From contig CALAFB010000115.1 in NCBI GenBank assembly GCA_937891135.1, forward strand, positions 1 through 58,567: DNA of 58,567 nucleotides, in the 5' to 3' direction. This document shows positions 26,694-34,754 of this stretch, piece after piece; position 1 is the stretch's first letter; every line of letters begins with the position of its first letter. The position numbers were made by a program, and so were the translations under genes. The notes under the pieces were generated by a model. The model was not told where the DNA came from. It searched no databases and worked only from the letters and a program-made list of their open reading frames with translations. The stretch comes from an uncultured Elusimicrobium sp. (GTDB lineage: Bacteria > Elusimicrobiota > Elusimicrobia > Elusimicrobiales > Elusimicrobiaceae).

Positions 26694-26823
26694 GGTGGCA
26701 GCAGCAGTTCCCACAGCACGTATGGGTGGAAGAACCTTTTTTGCAGGACGGAATTTTGTCTGATACTTTGACCAGTTTCCCTAATTTTTTATCATATACG
26801 TACGTTCCGGTATTAGAAGACAT
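26686..26823 (-). CDS. Small Cys-rich putative metal-binding protein
   Basis: 45 aa from the ATG at 26823, supported by GAGAGG seven bases upstream; an in-frame upstream extension overlaps the GT9 gene and is not used. The N-terminal TGTYVYDKKLGKLVKVSDKI is followed by a Cys/His cluster CCGNCCCHH at the extreme C-terminus, with one more Cys earlier (SCKKG). Six Cys and two His in 20 residues imply zinc or copper binding. It overlaps the membrane-protein gene and could be a regulator or metal carrier; unproved. Confidence 0.65.
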   Translation of the reverse strand: MSSNTGTYVYDKKLGKLVKVSDKIPSCKKGSSTHTCCGNCCCHHD

Positions 26824-26836
26824 AAGTACCTCTCTT

Positions 26837-28111
26837 TTATCTGTGCCCCTCGTGGGTATAACGTAAGGGACGGGTGGGTTCATCGTTTGCCGCGGGTGTC
26901 GGGAGGGGCGGCTCGCCCCATTTTTCTATAAACCACCGCAGCACCCACTCCGGTTTATAATCAATAATTTTCTGATTATGGCGGGTATAACTAGCTGCCG
27001 GGGCCAAAATCTGTTTTTCACGCGGAAGCAGCGGATACAGATAATCTGTAACAACTTCAATATTGGGGTACCATAAATTATGTACTTTTTTATCAATCCA
27101 ATGTTGAAGCCCCAAATTGGGCAGTTGCAAACCAGCCGAAGCCGCCCAAAATACGCTGTTGACAGCAATTACATATAATGGAAATTCGTGTTTTAAGGTA
27201 GCCAATAGTTGCCAGGTTTGGTTAATGGATAATTTTTTAATATCAATTTCCAAGTAGTCCGGGTTTTCGGCCGGTCCGCCTTTGGTAACGCTCATGATAA
27301 AGTAACCTTGTTTGACAAGTCCGTTTACTAATTCTTTCATGTGCGGATAGGTGTAGTTAGAACCGCGCGAGTCCAATTGTAAAAACACAATGCCTTTTTT
27401 GCCGGCGGCTTGTTGGCGGGCGGTTTCTAAATACGCTTGCACCGGGGCGGCCATTTCCTGCGGGAAGTACATCTTAGGAGTGGGGATTTCCGCCGGGGCA
27501 GGTAGCCCAAATGTATCAAATAAACTAAGTACCCGGTGTTTGATATGCGTGCCATACTGGTAATACACGGGAATGACTAAAAAACCGTCCGGCACTTCTT
27601 TTAGGGCAGCGGAATAATCGTAATTTTGCCAAATGAGTGGATGCCTTACCCCCTCAAAATAAAACACTTTTTCAAAGTGCGGGTTTTGTTCTAATAGTTT
27701 GCCGACGAGGGGGGAATTGTTACGGTCAAACCCAGCCCCTACATAACCGTAAAACGGAAGTTGCGGATACTTTTTTTTAAGGGCTTCTAATACGGGGGTC
27801 GTATACAAATAATCCCCAATCCCCATAAAAAACACGAAGGCAAACCCTTTTACGCGGGGGGTAGCAGCCAAGGCATTGTCCAAATTATAATAGACGTTTT
27901 CATGTAGATAAATGGGGCGGGAAATGTGGTACCACGACGAAGTAATAGGCAATGTTTCCGTGGCTCCTTGGGTTGGGCGTTTGTCAAATCCGTACCATAC
28001 GGGGGTGGCCGCATCTAAAAACGGCAGTAGTTTATGCTTGCTCCAACGCAAACATTCATATCCCACGCATAACGGGCGGTGTGTACGTAAAAAAGTATGA
28101 AATCGGTTCAT
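26837..28111 (-). CDS. Glycosyltransferase family 9 (heptosyltransferase-like)
   Basis: 424 aa. The central FVFFMGIGDYLYTTPVLEALKKKYP-type sequence (given in part: MGIGDYLYTTPVLEALKKKY) is the ADP-heptosyltransferase start signature, and the C-terminal half carries IVFLQLDSRGSNYTYPH and a Rossmann-like donor site. An N-terminal extension of about 80 residues precedes the domain, longer than usual for the family. It probably adds a core sugar to lipopolysaccharide or a related glycan. The start lies eight bases after the smpB stop. Confidence 0.8.
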   Translation of the reverse strand: MNRFHTFLRTHRPLCVGYECLRWSKHKLLPFLDAATPVWYGFDKRPTQGATETLPITSSWYHISRPIYLHENVYYNLDNALAATPRVKGFAFVFFMGIGDYLYTTPVLEALKKKYPQLPFYGYVGAGFDRNNSPLVGKLLEQNPHFEKVFYFEGVRHPLIWQNYDYSAALKEVPDGFLVIPVYYQYGTHIKHRVLSLFDTFGLPAPAEIPTPKMYFPQEMAAPVQAYLETARQQAAGKKGIVFLQLDSRGSNYTYPHMKELVNGLVKQGYFIMSVTKGGPAENPDYLEIDIKKLSINQTWQLLATLKHEFPLYVIAVNSVFWAASAGLQLPNLGLQHWIDKKVHNLWYPNIEVVTDYLYPLLPREKQILAPAASYTRHNQKIIDYKPEWVLRWFIEKWGEPPLPTPAANDEPTRPLRYTHEGHR

Positions 28112-28119
28112 AGGGTAAA

Positions 28120-28596
28120 TTAAAATTTTACTGCATTTTTAAATTGTTTTTCTAGTTCGCGGTTTAAATCTTTCTTTTTTAGGGATTCGCGCTTGTCGTA
28201 GGTATGTTTCCCCTTAGCCAAGGCCAGTTTTAATTTGGCCCACCCGTTCTTAAAATATATTTCTAACGGTACAAGCGCATATCCTTTAATTTCTGCTTTG
28301 GATTCCAATTTACGCAGTTCCTTTTTCGTAAGGAGTAGCCGCCGCGGGCGGGTAGGGTCTAATTCAGTAACGGAGTTAAATTTGTACGGCTTGACGTGCA
28401 TTTGATACACGCGTGCAGTTCCGTTTTCCACACGCACAAAACTACCTTCCAGGCTTAGTTCTTTTTGGCGGATAGATTTTACTTCCGCACCCAATAATTC
28501 CAACCCGGCCTGGTAGGTATCTTCTATAAAGTAATCGTGATATGCTTTACGGTTTGTGCATACGACTAAAACGGATTCTTTTTTCGTCATATTCAT
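28120..28596 (-). CDS. smpB: SsrA (tmRNA)-binding protein SmpB
   Basis: 158 aa. NRKAYHDYFIEDTYQAGLEL, GAEVKSIRQKELSLEGSFV and the basic C-terminal tail GKHTYDKRESLKKKDLNREL are canonical. SmpB delivers tmRNA to stalled ribosomes. Two in-frame ATGs are three codons apart (28596 and 28590); a TATAAT abuts the first, so translation may begin at the second on a leaderless mRNA. The tmRNA gene itself is not in the window. Confidence 0.97.
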   Translation of the reverse strand: MNMTKKESVLVVCTNRKAYHDYFIEDTYQAGLELLGAEVKSIRQKELSLEGSFVRVENGTARVYQMHVKPYKFNSVTELDPTRPRRLLLTKKELRKLESKAEIKGYALVPLEIYFKNGWAKLKLALAKGKHTYDKRESLKKKDLNRELEKQFKNAVKF

Positions 28597-28602
28597 ATTA
28601 TA
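28597..28602 (-). promoter_or_regulatory. -10 box directly adjoining the smpB start
   Basis: TATAAT on the minus strand runs 28602-28597 and touches the first ATG. Transcription starting the usual six to seven bases further on would begin at the ATG at 28590. Confidence 0.45.
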
Positions 28603-28647
28603 CCAAAATGCAACAACCCTGCTTTAAAAGTAGTAATATATAAGTAT

Positions 28648-30030
28648 ATGATTATTAACGATGAGCAAATTTATAAATCCCTTGAAAAAGGGTCCTCTTA
28701 TACCGATGCGGAAGTTGCCCGCATTTTAGCTAAAGCGCGGGAACTTAAAGGCATTACGCTTGCGGAAGCTGCCGTGCTGTTAAACTTGACGGACCGCCGC
28801 TTATTGGACCAATTATTTGATACGGCTAAATTTGTTAAAGAAGCCATTTACGGCAACCGCATTGTGCTGTTTGCGCCGCTTTATATTTCTAATATTTGTA
28901 CGAATGAATGTGTGTATTGTGCATTCCGCAAATCCAATACTTCTTTAAAACGACACGCCAGCACGCGCGAAGAAATCCATCAAGAAGTTACCGCCCTGTT
29001 GCAGCAAGGCCACAAACGTATTTTAATGGTAGCGGGCGAGGCCTACCCCGGCGGCGGCCTTCAGTATGTGTACGACAGTATTGCGGCGATTTACGAAACA
29101 CGCTGGAACGGGCAAAATATCCGCCGCGTAAATGTCAATATTGCGCCGCTTACAAAGCCCGAATTTGAAGAACTCAAAAAATGCAACATTGGTACTTACC
29201 AGTTATTCCAGGAAACGTATCACAAAGAAACGTACGAAAAACTGCATATAGCGGGAGCTAAAAAAGATTACAAGTTTCGTTTGGACGCTATGGACCGTGC
29301 CTTGCAAGCTGGTATTAACGACGTAGGAATTGGGCCGCTGTTAGGGCTTTATGATCATAAATTTGAAATTTTAGCTACACTCATGCACTCGTGGTATTTG
29401 GACGAAAAATACGGCATCGGCCCGCATACCATTTCTATTCCGCGCATTGAACCGGCTGAAGGAAGTGATTTTAGTTTACATCCCAACGAAGAACTGACGG
29501 ATGACGAATTTAAACAATGCGTAGCGGTGCTGCGTTTAGCCGTGCCGTATACGGGGATTATTTTAAGTACGCGCGAACGTCCCGAAATGCGTAATGCCTG
29601 TTTAGAGTTAGGGGTCTCTCAAATTTCGGCTGCGTCCCGCGTGAACCCGGGGGGATATTCGTACGACAAGCAAACCGGCAGCCAGTTCACGTTGACGGAT
29701 GACCGTACGCTAGCGCAAGTGATTGAAGCGGTGGTAGATGCCAAACATATGCCGTCTTTCTGCACGGGGTGCTACCGCTTGGGCCGCGTGGGGAAAGATT
29801 TTATGGATATGGCTAAACCGGGGCTCATTAAAACCCATTGTTTGCCAAATGCTATGTTTACGTTTGCTGAGTACTTGGAGGATTTTGCCCCTGCTCCGCT
29901 TAAAGCCAAGGGATATGCCCTCATTGAAAGCACCGCCAAAGAAGCATTTGCTGAAGGAACACCGATTAGGAAAATGATTGACGAAAACTTAGCCAAAATC
30001 AAAAACGGAAAGCGAGATTTGTACTTCTAA
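28648..30030 (+). CDS. hydG: [FeFe]-hydrogenase H-cluster maturase HydG (radical SAM)
   Basis: 460 aa. Radical SAM cluster C84-x3-C88-x2-C91 (CTNECVYC), and a C-terminal second cluster in TGCYRLGR with a further Cys in IKTHCLPNAM, the CX2CX22C-like pattern of HydG. HydG cleaves tyrosine to make the CO and cyanide ligands of the H-cluster. This implies a [FeFe] hydrogenase and fermentative hydrogen metabolism. Divergent from smpB; no ribosome binding site precedes the ATG, and A/T boxes end four bases upstream, so the transcript may be leaderless. Confidence 0.96.
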   Translation: MIINDEQIYKSLEKGSSYTDAEVARILAKARELKGITLAEAAVLLNLTDRRLLDQLFDTAKFVKEAIYGNRIVLFAPLYISNICTNECVYCAFRKSNTSLKRHASTREEIHQEVTALLQQGHKRILMVAGEAYPGGGLQYVYDSIAAIYETRWNGQNIRRVNVNIAPLTKPEFEELKKCNIGTYQLFQETYHKETYEKLHIAGAKKDYKFRLDAMDRALQAGINDVGIGPLLGLYDHKFEILATLMHSWYLDEKYGIGPHTISIPRIEPAEGSDFSLHPNEELTDDEFKQCVAVLRLAVPYTGIILSTRERPEMRNACLELGVSQISAASRVNPGGYSYDKQTGSQFTLTDDRTLAQVIEAVVDAKHMPSFCTGCYRLGRVGKDFMDMAKPGLIKTHCLPNAMFTFAEYLEDFAPAPLKAKGYALIESTAKEAFAEGTPIRKMIDENLAKIKNGKRDLYF

Positions 30031-30072
30031 ACTATCTATATACCGTGCATCATCCCCCGGAGCTTAGTATCA

Positions 30073-30332
30073 CAACAAAAAAGGCACCTTTTGCAAGATG
30101 CCTTAAAAAATGGTGGGGCAGAAAATTTTGATGGAGTGCGGGTTCTTAGAACGCCGGGTGGTAATGCGCAATTCCCTGTTTAACAGGCAATTAACAGGCA
30201 AAAACAGGCATTTGAAAAGTTTGCCCGTTGGATTTTGAGAACTTGTTTAAATTTCCGTCCTCTTCAGAGAAATATCCGCCAAAAACACTCCAAATTCCCT
30301 ACCCAGAGAAACAGGGAAGGAGCAGGGAAAAT
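30073..30332. repeat. 260-bp dispersed repeat, copy A (left end of the element)
   Basis: Homologous over its length to 55152-55410 in the same orientation. Begins with a hairpin AAGGCA (30081-30086) / TGCCTT (30099-30104) followed by AAAAAATGGT. Then come reiterated ACAGGCA words around 30180-30210 and, about 130 bases later, CAGGGA words. TTCCCTGTTT near 30172 is the inverse of AAACAGGGAA near 30310. No open frame. The layout suggests an element end, integration site or protein-binding array. Confidence 0.8.
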
Positions 30333-30415
30333 AATTGATAATTTTTTATAACGAGGGAATATTTATTGAAACGGTATAATTAAAGGTTTGATATAATAAA
30401 TCTTGAGAGGAATTT

Positions 30416-31111
30416 ATGGATACATATATAACTAATATTCAACATGCGTTATTTTTACAACAACAATTAAAAAGAGATCTTTTTGATAGTTTATTTGTGG
30501 AATTGAAAAAGCGAATTAAAATAGATTTTCCAGATCAAGAAATCAAAATGGACATTCCACAGATGAATTTTGGGAATATGTTTTTTATGTTATCTTGGGC
30601 AAAATATTCTTTGCAAATAAGTCCCAACCGTGTGGATTTGTTTTATATAGAAAAACGTCCGTTTGAAAATAAACAATGGTATGGGGAGATTTTTTCGCCA
30701 ATTGCTAACTTGTTGGGTGGAATTTTTTCTTTTTTTAATGAGAGTGTTGGAGTAAATAGGCTGGGAGCTGTATTAAATGGAGTAATTCCGATCGCAGAGC
30801 CAAATGATCCAACAGAAGTACTAAATCGAGAGATATTAGGAGCAATATTAACATCCGAAAAACTAGGAATTCGTCGTCTTGAGATGAATAATAGATTTCA
30901 ACTGCAGGAAATGACTGCAAATGATAATCGTTTCTTTTGGACGGGGATGTTTTCTTCTGATGGAAATGATCGAAAATCTATAGGCTTCTTGCGGGATATC
31001 AATACGCTTCCTTTGGATAAAAAACTTACAGTAGAGCAATATCAGAATTTTCTGAATCAGGTTGAGAAATTGTTTTATAAAGAGCAAGTATTAATTGTGG
31101 GAGTGCATTAG
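30416..31111 (+). CDS. Uncharacterised protein, first gene of a two-gene module
   Basis: 231 aa, no membrane helix and no motif I recognise. Composition is mixed alpha/beta with aromatic clusters (MDIPQMNFGNMFFMLSWAKY, VNRLGAVLNGVIPI). The pattern of a soluble N-terminal domain followed by an 'R-L-G-x-V' strand loosely recalls the sporadically distributed TIGR04255-like proteins, but this is not firm. It is A+T-rich compared with the flanking genes. The stop codon is one base before the start of the membrane partner. The two genes occupy exactly the space between the 260-bp repeat and the RhuM 3' end that is only 22 bases in the second element copy. Confidence 0.65.
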   Translation: MDTYITNIQHALFLQQQLKRDLFDSLFVELKKRIKIDFPDQEIKMDIPQMNFGNMFFMLSWAKYSLQISPNRVDLFYIEKRPFENKQWYGEIFSPIANLLGGIFSFFNESVGVNRLGAVLNGVIPIAEPNDPTEVLNREILGAILTSEKLGIRRLEMNNRFQLQEMTANDNRFFWTGMFSSDGNDRKSIGFLRDINTLPLDKKLTVEQYQNFLNQVEKLFYKEQVLIVGVH

Positions 31112-31112
31112 T

Positions 31113-31748
31113 ATGGATGAAGAAAGCACTAGTACTACCCTATCAATGGAAAACTGGACCGGACATGCTGCGAATCCGGATCTCTCTTTGAAATCTGACT
31201 TAAATCATTCTGATCCTGATGTTAAGCAGATTGCAGAAAAGGTAATAAATTTAGGTCGAGAAATAAATAATCTCAATGCCAATTTACGAAGTGCCCAAGA
31301 ACAAAATAAAAAATTACAATCTGCACTTAATAAACAAGATAATAAGTTGTCAAAATTGAAAACTCAACTTATGGAAGGGTTGGGGTTATTTGTTGCCTTT
31401 ATCACTTTTATTTCCGCAACAGTCACAATTTTTTCTAAAGCGGAAACAATTGTCTCACTAATTGTATTGATGTTTTCAATGCTGTTGTGCATGTTGATTT
31501 TTGTATTTGCCTTCGTTATAATCATGGACATGGGAAATACTAAAACAATAAAACACTTTTGGTGGCTGTGTGGCATTGTTGTTTTGTTAGGGATTGTAGG
31601 ATACGGCGGTCTATTTCTTTATGAAAAAAATATAGTCGACATTATCACAAAAGTGGCCAACAGGGAAATGATTTGTATTAATTGTCTTATAGATAAAGAA
31701 GGCAATGTATTCAGACCACCATTACTTCTACGTCCTGTATCAAAATAA
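31113..31748 (+). CDS. Coiled-coil membrane protein, second gene of the module
   Basis: 211 aa from the ATG at 31113. A soluble N-terminus leads into a coiled coil (residues about 45-95, containing NLGREINNLNANLRSAQEQN) and then three membrane helices (around GLFVAFITFISATVTIF, then IVLMFSMLLCMLIFVFAFVI and WLCGIVVLLGIVGYGGLFLY). A short hydrophilic tail with two Cys follows. Sensor-plus-membrane-effector pairs of this size are common in anti-phage systems; here that is only a hypothesis. Starts two bases after the upstream stop, so co-translated. Confidence 0.7.
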   Translation: MDEESTSTTLSMENWTGHAANPDLSLKSDLNHSDPDVKQIAEKVINLGREINNLNANLRSAQEQNKKLQSALNKQDNKLSKLKTQLMEGLGLFVAFITFISATVTIFSKAETIVSLIVLMFSMLLCMLIFVFAFVIIMDMGNTKTIKHFWWLCGIVVLLGIVGYGGLFLYEKNIVDIITKVANREMICINCLIDKEGNVFRPPLLLRPVSK

Positions 31749-32159
31749 GAACTTTATTATTTGATTTCTTTTGTTTTTTCCGCCAATTGTTTAAGTTTGC
31801 GATCGAAATCAGAAATGATTTTTTGTTTTTTGTTAAACTTGTCGTATTCTGCTTCTGCATGAGACCTGGCTTTTTGGTGGCTAATAGAACCTTTATCTGG
31901 CAGAATTTGGTATTTGCGAAAGGCCAAAAACTCGTTCACGCTAGCGGCAAATTGTTCCATGGTAAACGTATTCTCGCGTTCAATTAAATCTTCAATATAG
32001 TCAAAATAACCTGTTACCGTGCGTTCTAAGCGGCGGATCTGCTCTTCGGTAAGGTAGTTCTTGACAATGCTCACATCGGACTTCAAAATGCGTTTATCTG
32101 GTGCTCCAGTCCATGTTTTGAGCCCGATGTGTTCTTGCATGCTATTCGCGTTTTGATAA

Positions 32160-32182
32160 CAGCATATTTCATAAGATGGTTG
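32160..32182 (+). repeat. Left terminal inverted repeat of the cassette
   Basis: Pairs with 34113-34135 in inverted orientation (18/23). Preceded by the 8-base direct repeat at 32152-32159. Confidence 0.7.
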
Positions 32183-32251
32183 AAAAGTTGCTAGTCACGT
32201 TTAAAAACTTTAAATTCATTGAGATATAAATTTGCATTTCAATAATAACTA

Positions 32252-33406
32252 TTATTTACTTAAAAAATCTTTAATTTTATCTTGAAATAAACTATCATGA
32301 GGGTTTAATAAAATTATATTATTTGGGACTTCTCCGAACTCCTCGCTTATTAATATGGAAAATTTACAATTTTTCTTTTTTGATGCTTCATTTAATAGTT
32401 TTACAGACTCTTCAAATGGCTCTTTTTGAATTTTTAGAGCAATAGGTTGTCCATTGTATAATTTCTTTAATATGGCATCTATGCCTTTATTCCGTTGAAC
32501 AATATTGCAATCAAATTGGTTTAATATAGCAATATCTTTATCTGTTTTTGTTTTATATGAATCTTTACCTTTTTTCAGAAGAATAGACTCAGTTTTTATT
32601 GGTGCATTTAATCTTCTCTCAGATAAATTGATAGCTTCTGGATTTTTGTCAATTCCAATATATTTTCTACCTAATAACTTTGCACTAACCAAAGTAGTTC
32701 CACTACCACAAAAAGCATCCAACACAGTATCACCTTTATCGGTACTAATTTGTATGATTCTATCAAGTAACTCTATAGGTTTTTGAGTAGGATACCCAAC
32801 TCTTTCCTTTGCTTTTGGATTTAAAAATGGTATTTCCCAGACATCGGATAAGGGAACTCCCATTTTATTGGTATTACATACTACTTTACCATTTGAATCC
32901 TTTTTATAACGTACTTTGCCCTTGACACGTTCCCTTGTTTGTAAGATTTGATCTATATTTGTCGTTGGAGAATATTCACGGAATATAGTATTAAATTTAT
33001 AATCTTTTGTTTTTGAATAAAAATAAATTGTTTGATGATTAGGTAATAATCTTTTTTGAGAATTAGACCATCTTTTGTAATACCATATTATCTCACTTTT
33101 AAAATTATTCTCCCCGAACACTTCATCTAATAATAATTTTAAATTGCAGGAAGCAGAAGTATCACAATGTAAGAAAAAATTTCCTGTTTTCTTTAAGACT
33201 CGTTTCATTTCAAGTAAACGTAGTTTAATATATTGTAAATATTCTTCTTTTGATTTCCATGTATCTTTAAATTCATAGAATTGACCGTCCGAATTACTTA
33301 ATTTCTGTATCGTTTGGGTGAAAAAGGGTGGGTCGATATAAATCATATCAACAGTTTCATTTTGCATCCGTTTTAAAATGTTTAAACAATCATCACAATA
33401 CAACAT
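32252..33406 (-). CDS. Type II DNA-adenine (or N4-cytosine) methyltransferase
   Basis: 384 aa. Motif IV IDPPF near residue 24 comes before motif I DAFCGSGTT near residue 215, which is the beta-class order. Asp-Pro-Pro-Phe favours N6-adenine methylation. The S-adenosylmethionine-binding half is followed by a ~130-residue C-terminal extension of unclear role (SILISEEFGEVPNN), perhaps part of target recognition. It is translated directly after the nuclease gene (one base between them) and lies within the inverted-repeat-bounded cassette. Base composition is far more A+T-rich than the surroundings. Confidence 0.9.
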   Translation of the reverse strand: MLYCDDCLNILKRMQNETVDMIYIDPPFFTQTIQKLSNSDGQFYEFKDTWKSKEEYLQYIKLRLLEMKRVLKKTGNFFLHCDTSASCNLKLLLDEVFGENNFKSEIIWYYKRWSNSQKRLLPNHQTIYFYSKTKDYKFNTIFREYSPTTNIDQILQTRERVKGKVRYKKDSNGKVVCNTNKMGVPLSDVWEIPFLNPKAKERVGYPTQKPIELLDRIIQISTDKGDTVLDAFCGSGTTLVSAKLLGRKYIGIDKNPEAINLSERRLNAPIKTESILLKKGKDSYKTKTDKDIAILNQFDCNIVQRNKGIDAILKKLYNGQPIALKIQKEPFEESVKLLNEASKKKNCKFSILISEEFGEVPNNIILLNPHDSLFQDKIKDFLSK

Positions 33407-33407
33407 A

Positions 33408-34031
33408 TTACTTTCTACTTTTGGCTATTTCCTCTAATATATTTAGCAAATCTACTCCTGTATATTTTTGTATATATTTCCATGCGCTATCCCCATAATA
33501 ATACTCTCCATCAACCCCTTTGTACAAAGTTTCTAATGTTTGCTGTATTTTTTGTGCCTGTTCTCTTTGGGGATAATAAAACATAATTCTTACAGGAGTA
33601 TAACCGGCATTTTTGATTACTTTAACTCGTGTATGTTCTTTTGTTATGTGGTCTCCGTCAGTAGTTGCATCTCGCCATTTTATTTCATGTGCTTTTGATT
33701 CAGATAATAAATCAATTTCAAATTGTTTTGGACGAGTTCCTAATGTATTTTTAATTTTTACCTTTTTACCAGATGGAAATTTATGTTTGAAACACAAAAT
33801 AGCTGCTTCTTCTAAAAAAGAACCTGCGTATTTATATAAAAAACGACCTTTGTTTTGATATTCATCTATCAATTTGCCTTCTTTATTTGAAATTCCTAAC
33901 ACCCTATAGATTAAATAATAAGAAGTATCGTCTTCTTGCATCTCTATTAATCGTTCTTTTATTTTCTTATTTAATTCTTTTGAATATTTATCAGCAAGTG
34001 TTTTTATTTTATTATATATTTCATTTTTCAT
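33408..34031 (-). CDS. Restriction endonuclease, ApaLI-like
   Basis: 207 aa. The core FEIDLLSESKAHEIKWRDAT followed by TDGDHITKEH is a PD-(D/E)XK active site (D in IDLL, E-x-K in HEIKW), and the KWRDATTDGDH stretch recalls ApaLI-like enzymes; the downstream RIMFYYPQREQAQ is also typical. If so the recognition site may be GTGCAC, but this is not proved. It is the first gene of the two-gene cassette and is read before its methyltransferase. Confidence 0.75.
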   Translation of the reverse strand: MKNEIYNKIKTLADKYSKELNKKIKERLIEMQEDDTSYYLIYRVLGISNKEGKLIDEYQNKGRFLYKYAGSFLEEAAILCFKHKFPSGKKVKIKNTLGTRPKQFEIDLLSESKAHEIKWRDATTDGDHITKEHTRVKVIKNAGYTPVRIMFYYPQREQAQKIQQTLETLYKGVDGEYYYGDSAWKYIQKYTGVDLLNILEEIAKSRK

Positions 34032-34112
34032 AACGAACCTTCCTTATGCAATATATAGGATATTAAAAACATTAATTTTTTTCAATAATAATTATTTTGA
34101 ATACAAATATTA

Positions 34113-34135
34113 CAACTATCTTATGGAACATAGTG
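34113..34135 (-). repeat. Right terminal inverted repeat of the cassette
   Basis: Inverse of 32160-32182 with five mismatches; followed directly by the second copy of the 8-base direct repeat (34136-34143). Confidence 0.7.
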
Positions 34136-34754
34136 TTTAATAAACGATTTCTACAGCAATTTGACCGGTAATGGCATAATAAAATTTATTCTGGACTGTG
34201 GCAAAAAACTCTTGTGTAATTTTGGAGTTTTTGTCATAGTCAATGCTACATTCTTGAAAAATATCAGTGATCTGCTGCCAAATGCGCCGCTCACTCGCGC
34301 GGATAGAGCGGATACGTTCCAACAACTCTCTGAAATAGTCCTTGCCAAAAACAGTAGTACCTTGTTTCAAACGGTCGTCATCTAATACGAACCCCTTTTG
34401 AATGTATTCTTTGAGTACCTTTGTAGCCCAAATACGGAATTGGGTCGCGCGCGCGGAGTTAACACGGTAACCTACGGAGATAATGGCATCAAGGTTGTAG
34501 AATTGAGTTAGATAATTTTTACCATCGCTGGCAGTTGCCGAGATTTTCTCGGTAACTGAGTTTTTCTCCAATTCGCCTTCTTCAAAAATATTTTTCAAAT
34601 GAAGTGAGATGTTGTCCGTAGAGCATCAAAATAATGATGCCATGGCCTTTTGGGTTAGCCACAGAGTTTCACCTTTAATGACAGCGTTGATTTTAATGTC
34701 TTCACTTGGGGTTGTGTAGAGTAAAAATTGTAAATCTTTCTGCATATAGTCTCC

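Larger units (their letters stand above)
32160..34135. mobile_element. Restriction-modification cassette with terminal inverted repeats
   Basis: 1,976 bases holding only a methyltransferase and a nuclease gene. The left end (32160-32182) and the inverse of the right end (34135-34113) match at 18 of 23 positions, sharing CATAAGAT and GTTG. Directly outside are tttgataa (32152-32159) and tttaataa (34136-34143), 7 of 8 identical, as expected for a target duplication. No transposase is inside, so it is non-autonomous or was moved in trans. The insertion point is within the RhuM gene. Confidence 0.75.
31757..34745 (-). pseudogene. RhuM-family gene broken by a nonsense codon and a restriction-modification cassette
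   Basis: Three parts align to the intact paralogue at 55432-56460. The N-terminus (34745-34629) reads MQKDLQFLLYTTPSEDIKIN up to LWLTQKAMASLF and then meets TGA at 34626-34628 where Gly is expected; the frame reopens directly as CSTDNISLHLKNIFEEGE. The middle part runs to AVEIVY at about 34144. The 3' part resumes at about 32159 with QNANSMQEHIGLKTW and runs to 31757. Removing 32160-34135 plus one copy of the 8-base duplication restores the frame exactly. RhuM proteins are mobile-element-associated with an N-terminal helix-turn-helix; the molecular role is poorly known. Confidence 0.85.

Noticed and set aside
30100..30175. A tRNA-like relic as integration site at the left end of the element
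   Set aside because: No cloverleaf, anticodon stem or CCA-adjacent acceptor stem could be drawn on either strand; the copy at 55.2 kb does not help.
30170..30215. Reiterated ACAGGCA words as a CRISPR array
   Set aside because: Units are seven bases with irregular gaps; no 25-40-base repeats, no cas genes.
34626..34628. TGA in RhuM, together with TGA-for-Trp in the recombinase, as a sign of a recoded genome (TGA = Trp or Gly)
   Set aside because: One replaces Gly and the other Trp, both lie in decaying genes, and intact genes in the window use TGA as a normal stop.
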